Assembly: GCF_009469605.1 (NCBI RefSeq)
Contig: NZ_SSXU01000014.1
Coordinates: 48,596-112,595, forward strand
Source of the DNA: Zoogloea sp. 1C4
Lineage (GTDB): Bacteria > Pseudomonadota > Gammaproteobacteria > Burkholderiales > Rhodocyclaceae
DNA length: 64,000 nt
Direction: 5' to 3'
Shown here one piece after another: positions 36,377-46,069 of this stretch. The notes below the pieces were generated by a model. It was not told where the DNA came from and made no database searches. It was given only the letters and a program-made list of their open reading frames with translations. How positions within the stretch are numbered: the stretch's first letter is position 1; each line of letters opens with the position of its first letter. The translations under genes were made by a program, and so were the position numbers.

Positions 36377-36677
36377 GGCGAGTTTTCCTATCCGGAGAGA
36401 TGTTGGGATCGAAGGCGGGCTGCCGGCGCCGGAACATCCCGCCGGCAGCCAGCCCTTTGGCCAGACCTTACCGGCGCCCCTTGGCCGGATGAACCAATAA
36501 AACCTTCGATGTTTTGCAGCAGCAGCCGAAATTGTTCTGCAGGAATTCCGTTAAAGCTGCACGGGCGCGGTATTGCGACACGCCCCCATGCCAGACTGAT
36601 GAAACCAAATGGCGCAGCCCGCAACCAAAGCACAGAGCAGCGATCAGCGCCAATCAACCCGCCGGAGATCCACAACC
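36377..36677. other. Divergent intergenic region between fadL-like and gdh genes
   Basis: This 301-bp stretch holds no supported gene. It contains a GC stem, GGCTGCCGGC/GCCGGCAGCC, at 36418-36450 in the fadL-side leader. A less GC-rich block at about 36490-36560 (AATAAAACC, GAAATTGTTCTG) may carry the two promoters. No regulator site was recognised with confidence. Confidence 0.5.
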
Positions 36678-37964
36678 ATGGACAACGTGGCCCACATCCC
36701 GTCCTACCTGTCGGCCGAGCATCTGGGGCCCTGGGAAACCTATCTGGTCCAGATCGACCGGGTCGAGCCCCACCTGGCTGCCGACCTGCGCCCGCTGGCA
36801 CCCATCCTCACCCGGCCGAAGCGGGCGCTGATCGTAGACGTTCCGATCCGCCTCGACAACGGTGAAATGGCACATTTCGAGGGTTATCGGGTGCAGCACA
36901 ACCTCGCCCGCGGCCCCGGCAAGGGCGGCATCCGCTACCACCCGGACGTGACCCTCGCCGAGGTGATGGCCCTGTCGGCGTGGATGACGGTGAAGAACGC
37001 GGTGGTGAACGTGCCCTTCGGCGGCGCCAAGGGCGGCGTGCGGGTCGAACCCAAGACGCTGTCGCTGGCCGAACTGGAGCGCCTCACCCGCCGCTACGCC
37101 AGCGAGATCAACATCTTCCTCGGGCAGGACAAGGACATTCCGGCGCCGGACATCAACACCAACGAGCAGGTGATGGCGTGGATCATGGACACCTTCTCGA
37201 TGAACGAAGGCAAGACGGCGATGGGCGTCGTCACCGGCAAGCCGGTCAGCCTGGGGGGCAGCCTCGGGCGCAAGGACGCCACCGGGCGCGGGGTGTTCGT
37301 GACCACCGTCGAGGCGGCCCAGCGCATCGGGATGAGCATCGCCGGCGCGCGGGTGGCAGTGCAGGGCTTCGGCAACGTGGGCGAAGCGGCGGCGCGGCTG
37401 TTTGCCGATGCCGGCGCCAAGGTGGTGGCGCTGCAGGATTCCACCGGCTCGATCCACAACCCGCGCGGGCTGGACGTGCGCGCGGCGAAAGTCTGGAGCC
37501 TTGCCCATCACACCCTCATCGGCGCCCCCGATAGCGAACCCATCGACAACGCCGACTTCTGGGGCGTGGACGCCGACATCCTGGTGGCGGCGGCGATGGA
37601 GAACCAGATCACCACCGCCAACGCCGGCCGCATCCGGGCCCGCCTCATCACCGAAGGGGCCAACGGCCCGACCAGCCCGGAGGCCGACCTGATCCTCCAG
37701 GAGCGGGGCATCACGGTGATCCCCGACGTGCTGGCCAACGCCGGCGGCGTGACGGTGAGCTACTTTGAATGGGTGCAGGACATCAGCGCGTTCTTCTGGA
37801 CCGAGGAGGAGATCAACGCCCGCCTCGACCGGATCATGCGCGAAGCCTTTGCGGCCGTGTGGGATGCGGCCCGGGCCAAGGGCATCGCGCTGCGCACCGC
37901 AGCCTTCGTGCTGGGTTGCGAGCGCGTGCTCGCCGCCCACCAGATGCGCGGGCTGTACCCCTGA
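36678..37964 (+). CDS. gdhA: Glu/Leu/Phe/Val dehydrogenase (glutamate dehydrogenase)
   Basis: A 428-residue enzyme. It has the substrate-lysine segment [14 protein letters not shown] near 113-126, the upstream [32 protein letters not shown], and the Rossmann motif [21 protein letters not shown] near 224-244. It interconverts glutamate and 2-oxoglutarate with NAD(P)H. The hexameric 45-kDa class fits the length. Whether NAD or NADP is used is not clear. The ATG at 36678 gives the usual N-terminus; an upstream in-frame ATG at 36609 is less likely. Confidence 0.92.
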   Translation: MDNVAHIPSYLSAEHLGPWETYLVQIDRVEPHLAADLRPLAPILTRPKRALIVDVPIRLDNGEMAHFEGYRVQHNLARGPGKGGIRYHPDVTLAEVMALSAWMTVKNAVVNVPFGGAKGGVRVEPKTLSLAELERLTRRYASEINIFLGQDKDIPAPDINTNEQVMAWIMDTFSMNEGKTAMGVVTGKPVSLGGSLGRKDATGRGVFVTTVEAAQRIGMSIAGARVAVQGFGNVGEAAARLFADAGAKVVALQDSTGSIHNPRGLDVRAAKVWSLAHHTLIGAPDSEPIDNADFWGVDADILVAAAMENQITTANAGRIRARLITEGANGPTSPEADLILQERGITVIPDVLANAGGVTVSYFEWVQDISAFFWTEEEINARLDRIMREAFAAVWDAARAKGIALRTAAFVLGCERVLAAHQMRGLYP

Positions 37965-37976
37965 GCGGGGCGCGGC

Positions 37977-38546
37977 CTAGCGGGTTTCGAGCTTCTTGAG
38001 GCGCTTTTCGAGGCGGGCGAGGTCGTCGCGCAGGGCGGCGGTGTCGCCCGCCAGATCTTCAAGGGCGGCCTTCTTGACCACCAGCGGCTGCTCCTCGCCG
38101 AAGTATTCGACGAGGTTCTCGACCACGTTGCGGGCGGCCTGACGATGCCAGGCGGCCACGTCGCGGGCGGTGTTCACGGCCCGGTGGGCGGCGATGTCGC
38201 CGATGAGCCGCGACAGCGCCTCTTCGCCGTCCCAGCGCAGCTTGCGCAGCACGAAGCCGAGGGCGTCGGCAAAGTCGGCGTTGCCGCTGATGCGGATGTC
38301 GGCCATCAGCGCGTCGGTGCCGCCGATGGCCTTGGGCAGGGACGCCAGCGGGAGTTCGAGGGTCACGTCGGGCTCGGGCGTGGCGGATTCGGTGAAGCAG
38401 CCGCCGCCGTCGATGCCCAGGCTGAGGACGAAGGGCCTGACGTGGAACACCGCCGTGCGGCCGGCAAAGGGCGCCAGCCGCTCCCGCGCCCAGGGCGCGT
38501 CGGCGAGCAGGTGGTTGAGGCCGGCAATGGCGGGCGAAGCAAACAT
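37977..38546 (-). CDS. ubiJ: Ubiquinone biosynthesis accessory factor UbiJ
   Basis: A 189-residue SCP2-fold lipid-binding protein. It shows AIAGLNHLLADAPWARERLAPFAGR, ISGNADFADALGFVLRKLRWDGEEALSRLIGDI and a coiled-coil tail ALRDDLARLEKRLKKLETR. In Escherichia coli UbiJ with UbiK organises the cytoplasmic Ubi enzyme complex. The gene follows ubiE by 23 bp on the same strand, the usual ubiE-ubiJ order. The tail coiled coil fits UbiK binding. Confidence 0.88.
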   Translation of the reverse strand: MFASPAIAGLNHLLADAPWARERLAPFAGRTAVFHVRPFVLSLGIDGGGCFTESATPEPDVTLELPLASLPKAIGGTDALMADIRISGNADFADALGFVLRKLRWDGEEALSRLIGDIAAHRAVNTARDVAAWHRQAARNVVENLVEYFGEEQPLVVKKAALEDLAGDTAALRDDLARLEKRLKKLETR

Positions 38547-38569
38547 CTCGTGTCCTGCGCTGGAAGGTC

Positions 38570-39307
38570 TCAGAGCTTGTAGCCGCGGTGCAGGGCGACG
38601 ACCCCGGCGGTCATGTTGAAGTATTCGACGCGGGCGAGGCCGGCCTCTTCCATCAGCGTCTTGAGGGATTCCTGATCCGGGTGCATGCGGATGCTCTCGG
38701 CGAGGTAGCGGTAGCTGTCGGCGTCGTTGGCGACCTTCTCGCCCATCATCGGCAGCAGCTTGAACGAGTAGAAATCGTAGGCCGGGGCGAGGGGCTTCCA
38801 GACCTTCGAGAACTCCAGCACCAGCAGACGGCCGCCGGGCTTGAGGACGCGGCGCATCTCGGCGATGGCCTGATCCTTGTGGGTCATGTTGCGCAGGCCG
38901 AAGGCCACCGTGACGCAATCGAAGTGGTTGTCGGGGAAAGGCAGCTTCTCGGCGTCGCACTGGGCCACGGGGAGCAGGAAGCCCTTGTCCACCACCCGGT
39001 CGCGGCCGACGGAGAGCATCGCGTGGTTGATGTCGGTGAGCCACACCTGGCCGGTGGGGCCGACCTTCTTGGCGAAGGCCAGGGACAGGTCGGCGGTGCC
39101 GCCCGCCACGTCGAGCACCTTGTCGCCGGTGCGCACGCCGGCGATCTGCACGGTGAAGGCTTTCCAGAGGCGGTGCAGGCCGAAGGACATGAGGTCGTTC
39201 ATCACGTCGTAGCTGCTGGCGACGGACGAGAACACGCCGCGGACCTTGCTCGCCTTTTCGGATTCGGCCACTTGCTGGAAGCCGAAGTGGGTGGTCTTGT
39301 CGTTCAT
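38570..39307 (-). CDS. ubiE: Ubiquinone/menaquinone biosynthesis methyltransferase UbiE
   Basis: A 245-residue methyltransferase with [48 protein letters not shown] as AdoMet motif I, and [37 protein letters not shown]. It methylates the C-2 position of the quinone ring in ubiquinone and menaquinone synthesis. The length is as expected. It is flanked by DUF971 upstream and ubiJ downstream on the same strand, a Rhodocyclales arrangement. Upstream in-frame ATGs are outside the family start. Confidence 0.97.
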   Translation of the reverse strand: MNDKTTHFGFQQVAESEKASKVRGVFSSVASSYDVMNDLMSFGLHRLWKAFTVQIAGVRTGDKVLDVAGGTADLSLAFAKKVGPTGQVWLTDINHAMLSVGRDRVVDKGFLLPVAQCDAEKLPFPDNHFDCVTVAFGLRNMTHKDQAIAEMRRVLKPGGRLLVLEFSKVWKPLAPAYDFYSFKLLPMMGEKVANDADSYRYLAESIRMHPDQESLKTLMEEAGLARVEYFNMTAGVVALHRGYKL

Positions 39308-39330
39308 GATCGGAGTCGGGAATCGGTTGT

Positions 39331-39756
39331 TCAGTGGTGGTGACCGCAGCCACCGGCCTTGGGCGCGGGCGGCGGCAGGTCGGCCGGGTCGCGGCTGCCG
39401 CCTTCGGTCTCGAGGCGCAGCAGGTAGGTCTGCCACAGCTCGTCGCGGCGCTCGCCCAGGTCGTAGAGGTAATCCCACGAATACAGGCCGCTTTCGTGGC
39501 CGTCGGAGAACACCGGACGGATCGCGTAGTTGCCCACCGGCTCGACGCGCTGGATCTCGACATCGCGCTTGCCCAGCTGCAGGACTTCCTGGCCGGGGCC
39601 GTGGCCGCGCACCTCGGCGGAAGGCGAGTACACGCGCAGGAATTCGTAACTCAGCTCGAAGCGCTTGCCGTCGTCGAAGGCGATTTCCATGATGCGCGAA
39701 AGCTGGTGGAGCTTGATCTCGGTGGGAAGCGGATCGTCCTTGTGAAGGCCGGCCAT
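39331..39756 (-). CDS. DUF971 (gamma-butyrobetaine hydroxylase-like N-terminal domain) protein
   Basis: A 141-residue protein with [38 protein letters not shown] and the core [27 protein letters not shown], the DUF971 signature. The C-terminus is GGCGHHH, a Cys/His cluster that could bind metal. DUF971 proteins occur with ubiquinone or iron-sulfur genes; here it heads the DUF971-ubiE-ubiJ run. GGAG 6 nt before the ATG at 39756 is preferred to one five codons upstream. Confidence 0.85.
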   Translation of the reverse strand: MAGLHKDDPLPTEIKLHQLSRIMEIAFDDGKRFELSYEFLRVYSPSAEVRGHGPGQEVLQLGKRDVEIQRVEPVGNYAIRPVFSDGHESGLYSWDYLYDLGERRDELWQTYLLRLETEGGSRDPADLPPPAPKAGGCGHHH

Positions 39757-39861
39757 GGGAGGCTCCGTCATCAAAAAATGTTCAGCCTGCAATGATACGC
39801 GAAGGCGCTTCCTTCGCCCTCCCGCCAGCGCCATCTGGCGCGCCGGATCACGCATTTCAGC

Positions 39862-39936
39862 CAGATGACCTGTCATGAAAAGGTAAAATAGCTGCAATAG
39901 ACTGCCGGCGTCCCAGTGATTCCCACCGAGGTTTAC
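39862..39936 (+). promoter_or_regulatory. Possible Pho box and promoter of phoBR
   Basis: CTGTCATGAAAAGGTAAAAT at 39870-39889 contains a perfect Pho half-site (CTGTCAT). It is followed by an A-rich spacer and a weak second half. TAAAAT could serve as a -10 element. Position 50-70 bp upstream of phoB fits autoregulation by phosphate limitation. The second half-site is poor, so this is tentative. Confidence 0.4.
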
Positions 39937-40644
39937 ATGCCCGCCACGATCCTGCTCGTCGAAGACGAGCCCGCCATCCAGGAACTGATCGCCGCCAACC
40001 TGATGCGTGCCGGCCACCATGTGGTGCGGGCCGGCGATGCAGAAACGGCCCAGCGCATCGTCCGCGACGCCCTGCCCGATCTGATCCTCCTCGACTGGAT
40101 GCTGCCCGGCATGTCCGGCGTCGAGTTCGCCAAGCGCCTGCGCAGCGAGGAACGTACCCGCAGCATTCCGCTCATCATGCTCACCGCCCGCGGCGAAGAG
40201 ACCGACAAGGTGCTGGGCCTCGAATCCGGCGCCGACGATTACATCACCAAGCCCTTCTCGCCCCGCGAGCTGGTGGCCCGCATCAAGGCCGTGCTGCGCC
40301 GCCGCGCCCCGGAAACCACCGAAGACGCGGTGGACCTGGGCGGCCTGCGCCTCGACCCCGCCACCCACCGGCTGGCCGCCGGCGGCAACCCGATCACCCT
40401 CGGCCCGACCGAGTTCCGCCTGCTGCACTTCCTGATGACCCACCCGGAGCGGGTGCACTCCCGCGCCCAACTGCTCGATCAGGTGTGGGGCGACCACGTG
40501 TTTGTCGAGGAGCGCACCGTCGATGTGCACATCCGCCGCCTGCGCTGCGCCCTCGAACCTTCCGGCCACGACAGCCTCGTGCAGACCGTGCGCGGCAGTG
40601 GCTACCGTTTCTCCACCCAGCAGGAAGCAGCATCGGTGCGATAG
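39937..40644 (+). CDS. phoB: Phosphate regulon response regulator PhoB
   Basis: A 235-residue OmpR-family regulator. The receiver domain (1-120) has the acidic pocket LVEDEPA, phospho-acceptor Asp in [11 protein letters not shown] near residue 53, and [11 protein letters not shown]. The winged helix (about 135-228) has [21 protein letters not shown] and [16 protein letters not shown]. These match PhoB closely. GAGG 6 nt before the ATG at 39937 supports the start. phoR follows after 3 bp, so they form one operon. Confidence 0.95.
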   Translation: MPATILLVEDEPAIQELIAANLMRAGHHVVRAGDAETAQRIVRDALPDLILLDWMLPGMSGVEFAKRLRSEERTRSIPLIMLTARGEETDKVLGLESGADDYITKPFSPRELVARIKAVLRRRAPETTEDAVDLGGLRLDPATHRLAAGGNPITLGPTEFRLLHFLMTHPERVHSRAQLLDQVWGDHVFVEERTVDVHIRRLRCALEPSGHDSLVQTVRGSGYRFSTQQEAASVR

Positions 40645-40647
40645 CCC

Positions 40648-41994
40648 GTGACGGAAAATCTTGCAGAAGGGGTCGCTGCAGTCCGACCCATCAGTTACAT
40701 CCGCGTTGCAGTTTTGTCCGTGCTGGTCGCCATCGCCATCGTGGCGACAGCGACGGGCTTCTTTTTCGGCGCCATCGCCGGGCTGCTGGCGTTCTCGGCG
40801 CTGCTGCTCGCGGCCGGCGTCTATCACATCAACAACCTGTTCAAGCTGGTGCGCTGGCTACGCACGCCGGTGGAGCAGGCGGCTCCGCTGCCCCGCGCCT
40901 TCGGGCTGTGGGACAACGTGTTCGCCGAGGTCAATCTGCGGGCGCGCACCGCCTCGCGCCGCCAGGAACGCCTGTCCGCGGCCCTCGAACGCTTCCGCGA
41001 AGCCAGCCAGGCGATGCCCCACGGGCTGATGTTCCTGTCCGACACCAACACCATCGAGTGGGTCAATCACCAGGGCGAGCAGCAGTTCGGGCTCGACCAG
41101 ACCCGCGACCAGGGCGCGCCGGTGACCAACATCGTGCGCCAGCCGGATTTCGTCCGCTACCTGAAGGAAGGCAACTACACCGAGCCGCTGACCGTCACCC
41201 TCGGGCGGCCCACCAGCCGCACGCTGATGGTCCATGTGGTGCCCTTCAGCGAGGACATGCGCCTGCTGCTGTCTGAGGACATCACCCAGGGCCAGCGCCT
41301 GGAAACCATGCGGCGGGATTTCGTGGCCAACGTGTCCCACGAGATGCGCACGCCGCTCACGGTGGTGATGGGCTTTCTCGAAACCCTGATTGACGGGCTC
41401 GAGGATCTGGAGCCGGACGACATCCGCCACTACCTGGGCCTCGCCTTCGAGCAGGCCGGGCGGATGCAGCGGCTGATCCAGGATCTGCTCACCCTGTCGG
41501 CGCTGGAAAGCGGCGCCCCGGTGGCCCACGAAGAGCCCGTGGACATCGTGGCGCTGCTGGAAGAGGTGTACCAGGAGGCGTCGGTGGTGTCTGCCGGCCG
41601 GCACACCCTCGACCTCGAATGCCCGCCCAAGGCCCACCTGCTGGGCAACGCCAAGGAGCTCTACAGCGTGTTCGCCAACCTGGCGATCAACGCGGTGCGC
41701 TACACCCCGGCGGGCGGCCACATCCGCATCAGCTGGCGCCAGCGTGGCGCGGTGGTGGATTACAGCGTGGAGGACGACGGCATCGGCATCGCGCCGGAGC
41801 ACATCCCGCGCCTCACCGAACGCTTCTACCGGGTGGACCGGGGCCGCTCCCGGGAGACCGGCGGCACCGGGCTGGGGCTGGCGATCGTCAAGCACGTGCT
41901 GAGCCGCCACCAGGGCGATCTGCTGATCGACAGCGAGCCCGGCCGGGGCAGCCGCTTCACCGCCAGCTTCCCCACGCGCCGGCTGGTGAATTGA
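40648..41994 (+). CDS. phoR: Phosphate regulon sensor histidine kinase PhoR
   Basis: A 448-residue kinase with a GTG start. Two adjacent membrane helices span about 15-55, with little periplasmic part, as in PhoR. A linker with basic residues (RRQERLSAALERFREAS) precedes a PAS domain (about 115-220). The HisKA domain has NVSHEMRTPLTVVMGFLE with phospho-His near 231. HATPase_c has NAVRYTPAGGHIRIS and GGTGLGLAIVKHVLSRHQG. It senses phosphate through PstSCAB/PhoU, none of which is nearby. It ends 3 bp before a bidirectional terminator. Confidence 0.95.
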   Translation: MTENLAEGVAAVRPISYIRVAVLSVLVAIAIVATATGFFFGAIAGLLAFSALLLAAGVYHINNLFKLVRWLRTPVEQAAPLPRAFGLWDNVFAEVNLRARTASRRQERLSAALERFREASQAMPHGLMFLSDTNTIEWVNHQGEQQFGLDQTRDQGAPVTNIVRQPDFVRYLKEGNYTEPLTVTLGRPTSRTLMVHVVPFSEDMRLLLSEDITQGQRLETMRRDFVANVSHEMRTPLTVVMGFLETLIDGLEDLEPDDIRHYLGLAFEQAGRMQRLIQDLLTLSALESGAPVAHEEPVDIVALLEEVYQEASVVSAGRHTLDLECPPKAHLLGNAKELYSVFANLAINAVRYTPAGGHIRISWRQRGAVVDYSVEDDGIGIAPEHIPRLTERFYRVDRGRSRETGGTGLGLAIVKHVLSRHQGDLLIDSEPGRGSRFTASFPTRRLVN

Positions 41995-41997
41995 CAC

Positions 41998-42028
41998 AAA
42001 AAAGGGTGAGCCGCGGCTCACCCTTTTT
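41998..42028. terminator. Bidirectional Rho-independent terminator
   Basis: A near-perfect stem AAGGGTGAGCC / GGCTCACCCTT has an A-tract before it and T-tract after. It stands between the convergent phoR and the following minus-strand gene and should serve both. Confidence 0.92.
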
Positions 42029-42047
42029 GTTGGGCGATCGCCCGGCG

Positions 42048-43658
42048 TCAGACGTTGACGACCTCGTAGGTGGCCTGGTCGAAGTTGGTGCCGCGGGCCA
42101 CCAGGTTGGTGAGCCGGACCTGGCGCGATTCGCCCTGATGCAGCTCGATCACCCGGTCGGCGTGGAACCAGCCGCCCGGCAGGACGATGGTCGCCGGGGC
42201 GCGCATCGCTGCGATCTCGGGCAGCATGAAGGCCTGGGAGAAGGGCTCGTTGGCGTTGATGTTCACCCCGGTCGGGCGCACCGCCACGGTGGACGGCAGG
42301 CCGGCCAGCAGATGGATGCCGGCCATCAGCGTGCCGTCGGGTTCGTACATCAGCCAACTCACCTGGCCCAGCAGATACTGGCTGCCGTCGCTCGGCTTGA
42401 TGCCCACCAGCTGGTGGTGCTCGATGCGCTGGCCCGGGTGCTTGCGCTGGATGCGGAAGCCCGACACCGAATGATCGACCGTCTGCCAGTCGTCGAGGCC
42501 GAAGCCCCGGCGCAGCACCTCGGCTTCGGGGTTGATGACGTCGGGCACCTCGTCGTCCACCCGGGCGCCGAAGGTGATCACGTTGATGTCGTAGCGGCTG
42601 CCCATGGTCTGGCGACGGTTGGGCGGTGCGAATTCCTTGCCCGAGACCAGCAGGCAGATGCCGTCCCAGTGGGTGCAGATCTTGTTGCCGCCCTTCTTGC
42701 TGCGGCGGGGGAAGCGTCGGCCGGCGGCCGACATGCCCCACGGGCGGTAGAGCGACACCAGCAGGCGCGCGCAGGCGGGCTGGGAGCAGTCGTCACCGAG
42801 GCCCAGCGAGGCCGGCGTGGTGCCCTGCTTGAACTCGGCGAGCATGGCCTTGATCTGGGTCGCCAGCCGGTGACCGTCGAAACGGCGCATGCCGGGGCGG
42901 GCGCCGATCAGCGCGATCGGGCGCAGGCCGTGGTCTTCGGTGAGGTCGAGGCCATAGGCGCGGGCGTCGTCCTTCTCCCAGCTGGTCTGCATGATGCAAT
43001 AGGGGGCGAAGCGCTGGGCCCAGCGGCAGATCCAGTTGAGCTCGCGCTGGTTGCGGCCGTAGGGGTTGGTGAGGTCCACCAGCAGCAGCGCGATGTAGGC
43101 CTCGTCGGGGCTCTGGGCCTTCCAGGTGTTGTTGAGGGGGTCGATCACCCGGCTGTGGGTGATGCCGGCCCGTTCGGCCTCGAGGAAGGCGGCATGCACG
43201 GCCTTCCAGGCGCCCGGGGGTTCGGCCCGGTGGGCGCGGAAATATTCGATGATGACCTGGCCGAGATACTGGATGCGGCGCTGGGCGAGCAGCGGCCACT
43301 GGGCGCGGAACTCGTCGCTGCCGCTGCCGCTTTCGGCGAGGCGGGCGTAGGCAGTGCTGAGGGCCGTCCACAGGCGCACCACCTGGCGCAGGGTGGCGTC
43401 TTCCTGGCTGTCGGGCGGCAGCGGGTGGGCCGCGTAGCGCGACGACATCTCGTGCTGGACGAAGGTGATCGTCTGGCGGGCGGATTCGAGGACTTCGAGC
43501 TGTTCTTCAGGGCCGAGGGGGCTGGCCAGCAGGCCTTCGAGCATCCGCACCAGGGTGGCGTGGCTCTCGGTCGCGTTGAGCGTGTGCAGGTTGCGCAGGA
43601 GCTTGCGGTACTGCTCGACACTGCGCAGATCGGGATAGGTTTGTGGGCTGTCCGCCAT
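42048..43658 (-). CDS. Conserved hypothetical with PilZ-like C-terminal segment
   Basis: A 536-residue soluble protein. The N-terminal 290 residues are helical (SVEQYRKLLRNLHTLNATESH, REL NWICRWAQRFAPYC region). Around 310-500 there is a beta-rich part with RRFPRRSKK near 314-322 and DHSVSGFRIQR at 395-405. These resemble the RxxxR and DxSxxG signatures of PilZ domains, though their spacing is larger than usual. If real, it would bind cyclic di-GMP. The role is unknown. It is transcribed after the HIT gene (17-bp gap) on the same strand. Confidence 0.5.
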   Translation of the reverse strand: MADSPQTYPDLRSVEQYRKLLRNLHTLNATESHATLVRMLEGLLASPLGPEEQLEVLESARQTITFVQHEMSSRYAAHPLPPDSQEDATLRQVVRLWTALSTAYARLAESGSGSDEFRAQWPLLAQRRIQYLGQVIIEYFRAHRAEPPGAWKAVHAAFLEAERAGITHSRVIDPLNNTWKAQSPDEAYIALLLVDLTNPYGRNQRELNWICRWAQRFAPYCIMQTSWEKDDARAYGLDLTEDHGLRPIALIGARPGMRRFDGHRLATQIKAMLAEFKQGTTPASLGLGDDCSQPACARLLVSLYRPWGMSAAGRRFPRRSKKGGNKICTHWDGICLLVSGKEFAPPNRRQTMGSRYDINVITFGARVDDEVPDVINPEAEVLRRGFGLDDWQTVDHSVSGFRIQRKHPGQRIEHHQLVGIKPSDGSQYLLGQVSWLMYEPDGTLMAGIHLLAGLPSTVAVRPTGVNINANEPFSQAFMLPEIAAMRAPATIVLPGGWFHADRVIELHQGESRQVRLTNLVARGTNFDQATYEVVNV

Positions 43659-43675
43659 GGAAGGATTCTCCGGGT

Positions 43676-44119
43676 TCAGCCGGCAAGATGCTCGGCAATG
43701 GCGTTGCGCACGGCCAGGGCGAGACGCGCGTCATCGACCACGGGCGCCGGCGAACTGCCGCCCTTGCGCTGGACAACACCCCACACCGGCTGCGGGAAGT
43801 GGCGATCGTCGAGATAACGCGGTATCAGGTGCCAGTGTAGATGCGGAACCACGTTGCCGAAACTGGCGAGGTTGATCTTGTCCGGGCTGAAACATTCCCG
43901 CAGCGCCACCTCGACAGCCATCAGGATGTTGAAGCAGTGGCGCTGCTCGGCCGGCGACAGGTCGCTCATCTCGGCAACGTGCTCCTTCCAGATCAGGCGG
44001 CAGTAGCCGGGGTAATCCGGATCGTCGACGCGGATCACGCGGCAGCTGGCGTCCTGCCAGAGGACGTTCTCCCGCTCGGGGAAGCACAGGGGGCAGTCTT
44101 GTGGGGCGCTGGTCGGCAT
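43676..44119 (-). CDS. HIT family hydrolase
   Basis: A 147-residue histidine triad protein. It has an N-terminal CPLCFPERENVLW (Zn-like CxxC), the YPGYCRLIWKEHVAEMSDLS core and the catalytic HLHWHLIP at about residues 94-101 (HxHxH). It hydrolyses nucleotidyl bonds such as AMP-amides or diadenosine polyphosphates. It lies 17 bp upstream of the PilZ-like gene on the same strand; an AT-rich stretch (44150-44260) upstream likely holds the promoter. Confidence 0.9.
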   Translation of the reverse strand: MPTSAPQDCPLCFPERENVLWQDASCRVIRVDDPDYPGYCRLIWKEHVAEMSDLSPAEQRHCFNILMAVEVALRECFSPDKINLASFGNVVPHLHWHLIPRYLDDRHFPQPVWGVVQRKGGSSPAPVVDDARLALAVRNAIAEHLAG

Positions 44120-44249
44120 GGGTGGGTGAGGGCCGCGTATTTACAGGATATCCGGCGATTCTAGCCCGGATGGATCACAAAAGATCATCGACGATTCTTG
44201 CATCTTTAATTTGCAAAATTTGAGTTTTTTACCAATTTTGACATCAGCA

Positions 44250-45071
44250 TCATCCGCAGCTCGCCGGCCCGCTCCCGGTGAAGGCGACGGTGCCCGCCGG
44301 GCCCGCATCCACCGGCTCGCCATCGACGAAGAGCATCAGCGTGCCGGGCGCGATGGTGATCCAGGATTCGTTGTCGGTAAGGGGCGTGGTGGCCACCACG
44401 GCCACCCGGTCGCCGGCGGTGGTGAGCTCGCTGAAATCCACCGTGATGTCCTGATCCTTCAGGTGGGCGCTGGCAAACGGGGCCTTGCGCACGATGTAGG
44501 CGAGCCGCGAGGCGCAGTGGGCAAACAGGAAGGCGCCGTTGGAGAGCAGGAAGTTGAATTCGCCGTGGGCGCCGATCTGGGTGGCGATCTCGCGCACGGC
44601 GGCGAAGAGCTCCGGCAGCGGCGGCTCGCCTTCGGGGAAGCGCGCCTGCAGGGTTTCCATCAGGTGGCAGAAGGCGAGCTCGGAATCCGTCTGCCCCACC
44701 GGGCGGAAATCTCCGCGCAGCTCGGGCGCGAAGCCCTTGAGGTTCCCGTTATGGGCAAACACCCAGTAGCGCCCCCACAGCTCGCGCTGGAAGGGGTGGG
44801 TGTTCTCCAGGGTGACGACGCCCTGGGTGGCCTTGCGGATGTGGGCGATGACGTTGAGGGAGTGGATCGGGTAGCTGCGCACCAGCTCGGCCACGGGCGA
44901 GGCGCTGCTGGCCTGGGGGTCGAGAAACAGGCGCACCCCGCGGCCCTCGAAGAAGGCGATGCCCCAGCCGTCCCGGTGGACGTCGGTGAGGCCGCCGCGG
45001 GCCTGAAATCCGGCGAACGAAAAGCAGATGTCCGTCGGCGTGTTGCAGTTCATTCCAAGTAGCTGGCACAT
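44250..45071 (-). CDS. Class II glutamine amidotransferase-like protein (YafJ type)
   Basis: A 273-residue protein starting MCQLLGMNCNTPTDICFSFAG, with the N-terminal nucleophile Cys2 and YafJ-like layout. Segments include GGLTDVHRDGWGIAFFEGRG, VIAHIRKATQGVV, and WVFAHNGNLKGF. It should hydrolyse glutamine or a gamma-glutamyl amide in the cytoplasm; the acceptor is unknown. The ATG at 45071 puts the catalytic Cys next to the initiator, so the upstream start at 45170 is rejected. It is divergent from the sirtuin gene. Confidence 0.88.
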   Translation of the reverse strand: MCQLLGMNCNTPTDICFSFAGFQARGGLTDVHRDGWGIAFFEGRGVRLFLDPQASSASPVAELVRSYPIHSLNVIAHIRKATQGVVTLENTHPFQRELWGRYWVFAHNGNLKGFAPELRGDFRPVGQTDSELAFCHLMETLQARFPEGEPPLPELFAAVREIATQIGAHGEFNFLLSNGAFLFAHCASRLAYIVRKAPFASAHLKDQDITVDFSELTTAGDRVAVVATTPLTDNESWITIAPGTLMLFVDGEPVDAGPAGTVAFTGSGPASCG

Positions 45072-45186
45072 GATGGAGATCGAGTTGGCCGCCAGGCCCT
45101 TGACCCCGATGCCGGGACGCTCAGAATGGCGCCTGAACTTCCCGCGCGGGGCTGCCGTAAGCGGCTTCAAACCTACGGATACAAAA

Positions 45187-45999
45187 ATGACAAGCCTAAC
45201 CTTAGCCGACTACGCCGACCAGATCGCTGCCGCGGGTCGCCTGCTTTCGACCGCACGGCGCATCCTGTTCATCACCGGCGCCGGGCTGTCGGCCGATTCG
45301 GGCCTGCCCACCTACCGGGGCGTGGGCGGATTGTACGAAGGCGCCCTCACCGACATCGGCCTGCCCATCGAACAGGCGCTCTCCGGCGCGATGTTCGCCC
45401 GCCGCCCGGACATCACCTGGCACTACCTGTCGCAGATCGAATCGAGCTGCCGCGGCGCCCATCCCAACGCCGGGCACTTTGCCATCGCCCGGCTCGAGGC
45501 GCTCCACGGCGGCGTCACCGTGCTCACCCAGAACGTGGATGGCTTTCACCTGGCCGCCGGCTCGCGCAACGTCATCGAGATGCACGGCACCCTGCGCCGG
45601 CTGCGCTGCATCGACTGCGGCCGCGCCCGCCACGTGGACAACTACGCCGGGCTGGCGATCCCGCCCGACTGCCCCCACTGCGGCGGCGTGCTGCGGCCGG
45701 ACGTGGTGCTGTTCGGCGAGAGTCTGCCCGACCAGGCCGTGCATCGCTTCGAGCAGGTGCTCAAAGCGGGGCCGGACCTCATCATCTCGGTGGGCACCGG
45801 CAGCGGCTTTCCGTACATCGCCGGGCCAGTGGTGTGGGCCATCGAGAACGGCATCCCGACCATCGAGATCAACCCGGGCGGCACCCCGCTTTCCGAGCGC
45901 GTCAGCTTCCGGTTCCGGCTGCGCGCGGCCGAAGCGCTGCCGGCGCTGCTCGATGCCGCCGGCTACAGCCTCGACAGCGGCCGCGACGCCGCCGGATAG
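45187..45999 (+). CDS. NAD-dependent protein deacylase (sirtuin, SIR2)
   Basis: A 270-residue enzyme. The NAD-binding ITGAGLSADSGLPTYRG is near 30-45, the zinc site uses RCIDCGRA and CPHCGGVL (C4), and the catalytic His sits in IEMHGTLRRLRC near 135. VTVLTQNVDGFH and VGTGSGFPYIAG complete the fold. It removes acyl groups from lysines using NAD, releasing nicotinamide. The ATG at 45187 gives the family start; the longer frame upstream overlaps the divergent amidotransferase promoter. Confidence 0.93.
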   Translation: MTSLTLADYADQIAAAGRLLSTARRILFITGAGLSADSGLPTYRGVGGLYEGALTDIGLPIEQALSGAMFARRPDITWHYLSQIESSCRGAHPNAGHFAIARLEALHGGVTVLTQNVDGFHLAAGSRNVIEMHGTLRRLRCIDCGRARHVDNYAGLAIPPDCPHCGGVLRPDVVLFGESLPDQAVHRFEQVLKAGPDLIISVGTGSGFPYIAGPVVWAIENGIPTIEINPGGTPLSERVSFRFRLRAAEALPALLDAAGYSLDSGRDAAG

Positions 46000-46069
46000 G
46001 GCTCGACTACGGGTTTCGCGCATCGCCACATGCGCCTAGAATCGCCGGTTTCGTCCTGCCGGTGCCACC

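Noticed and set aside
34985..36865. Plus-strand open frame of about 626 codons
   Set aside because: It runs across the complements of yeeE and the FadL-like gene into the gdh 5' end and has no domain pattern.
44150..44260. Defined promoter elements for the HIT gene
   Set aside because: A TAGAAT -10-like hexamer is present but no acceptable -35 lies 16-18 bp away; only AT-richness supports a promoter.
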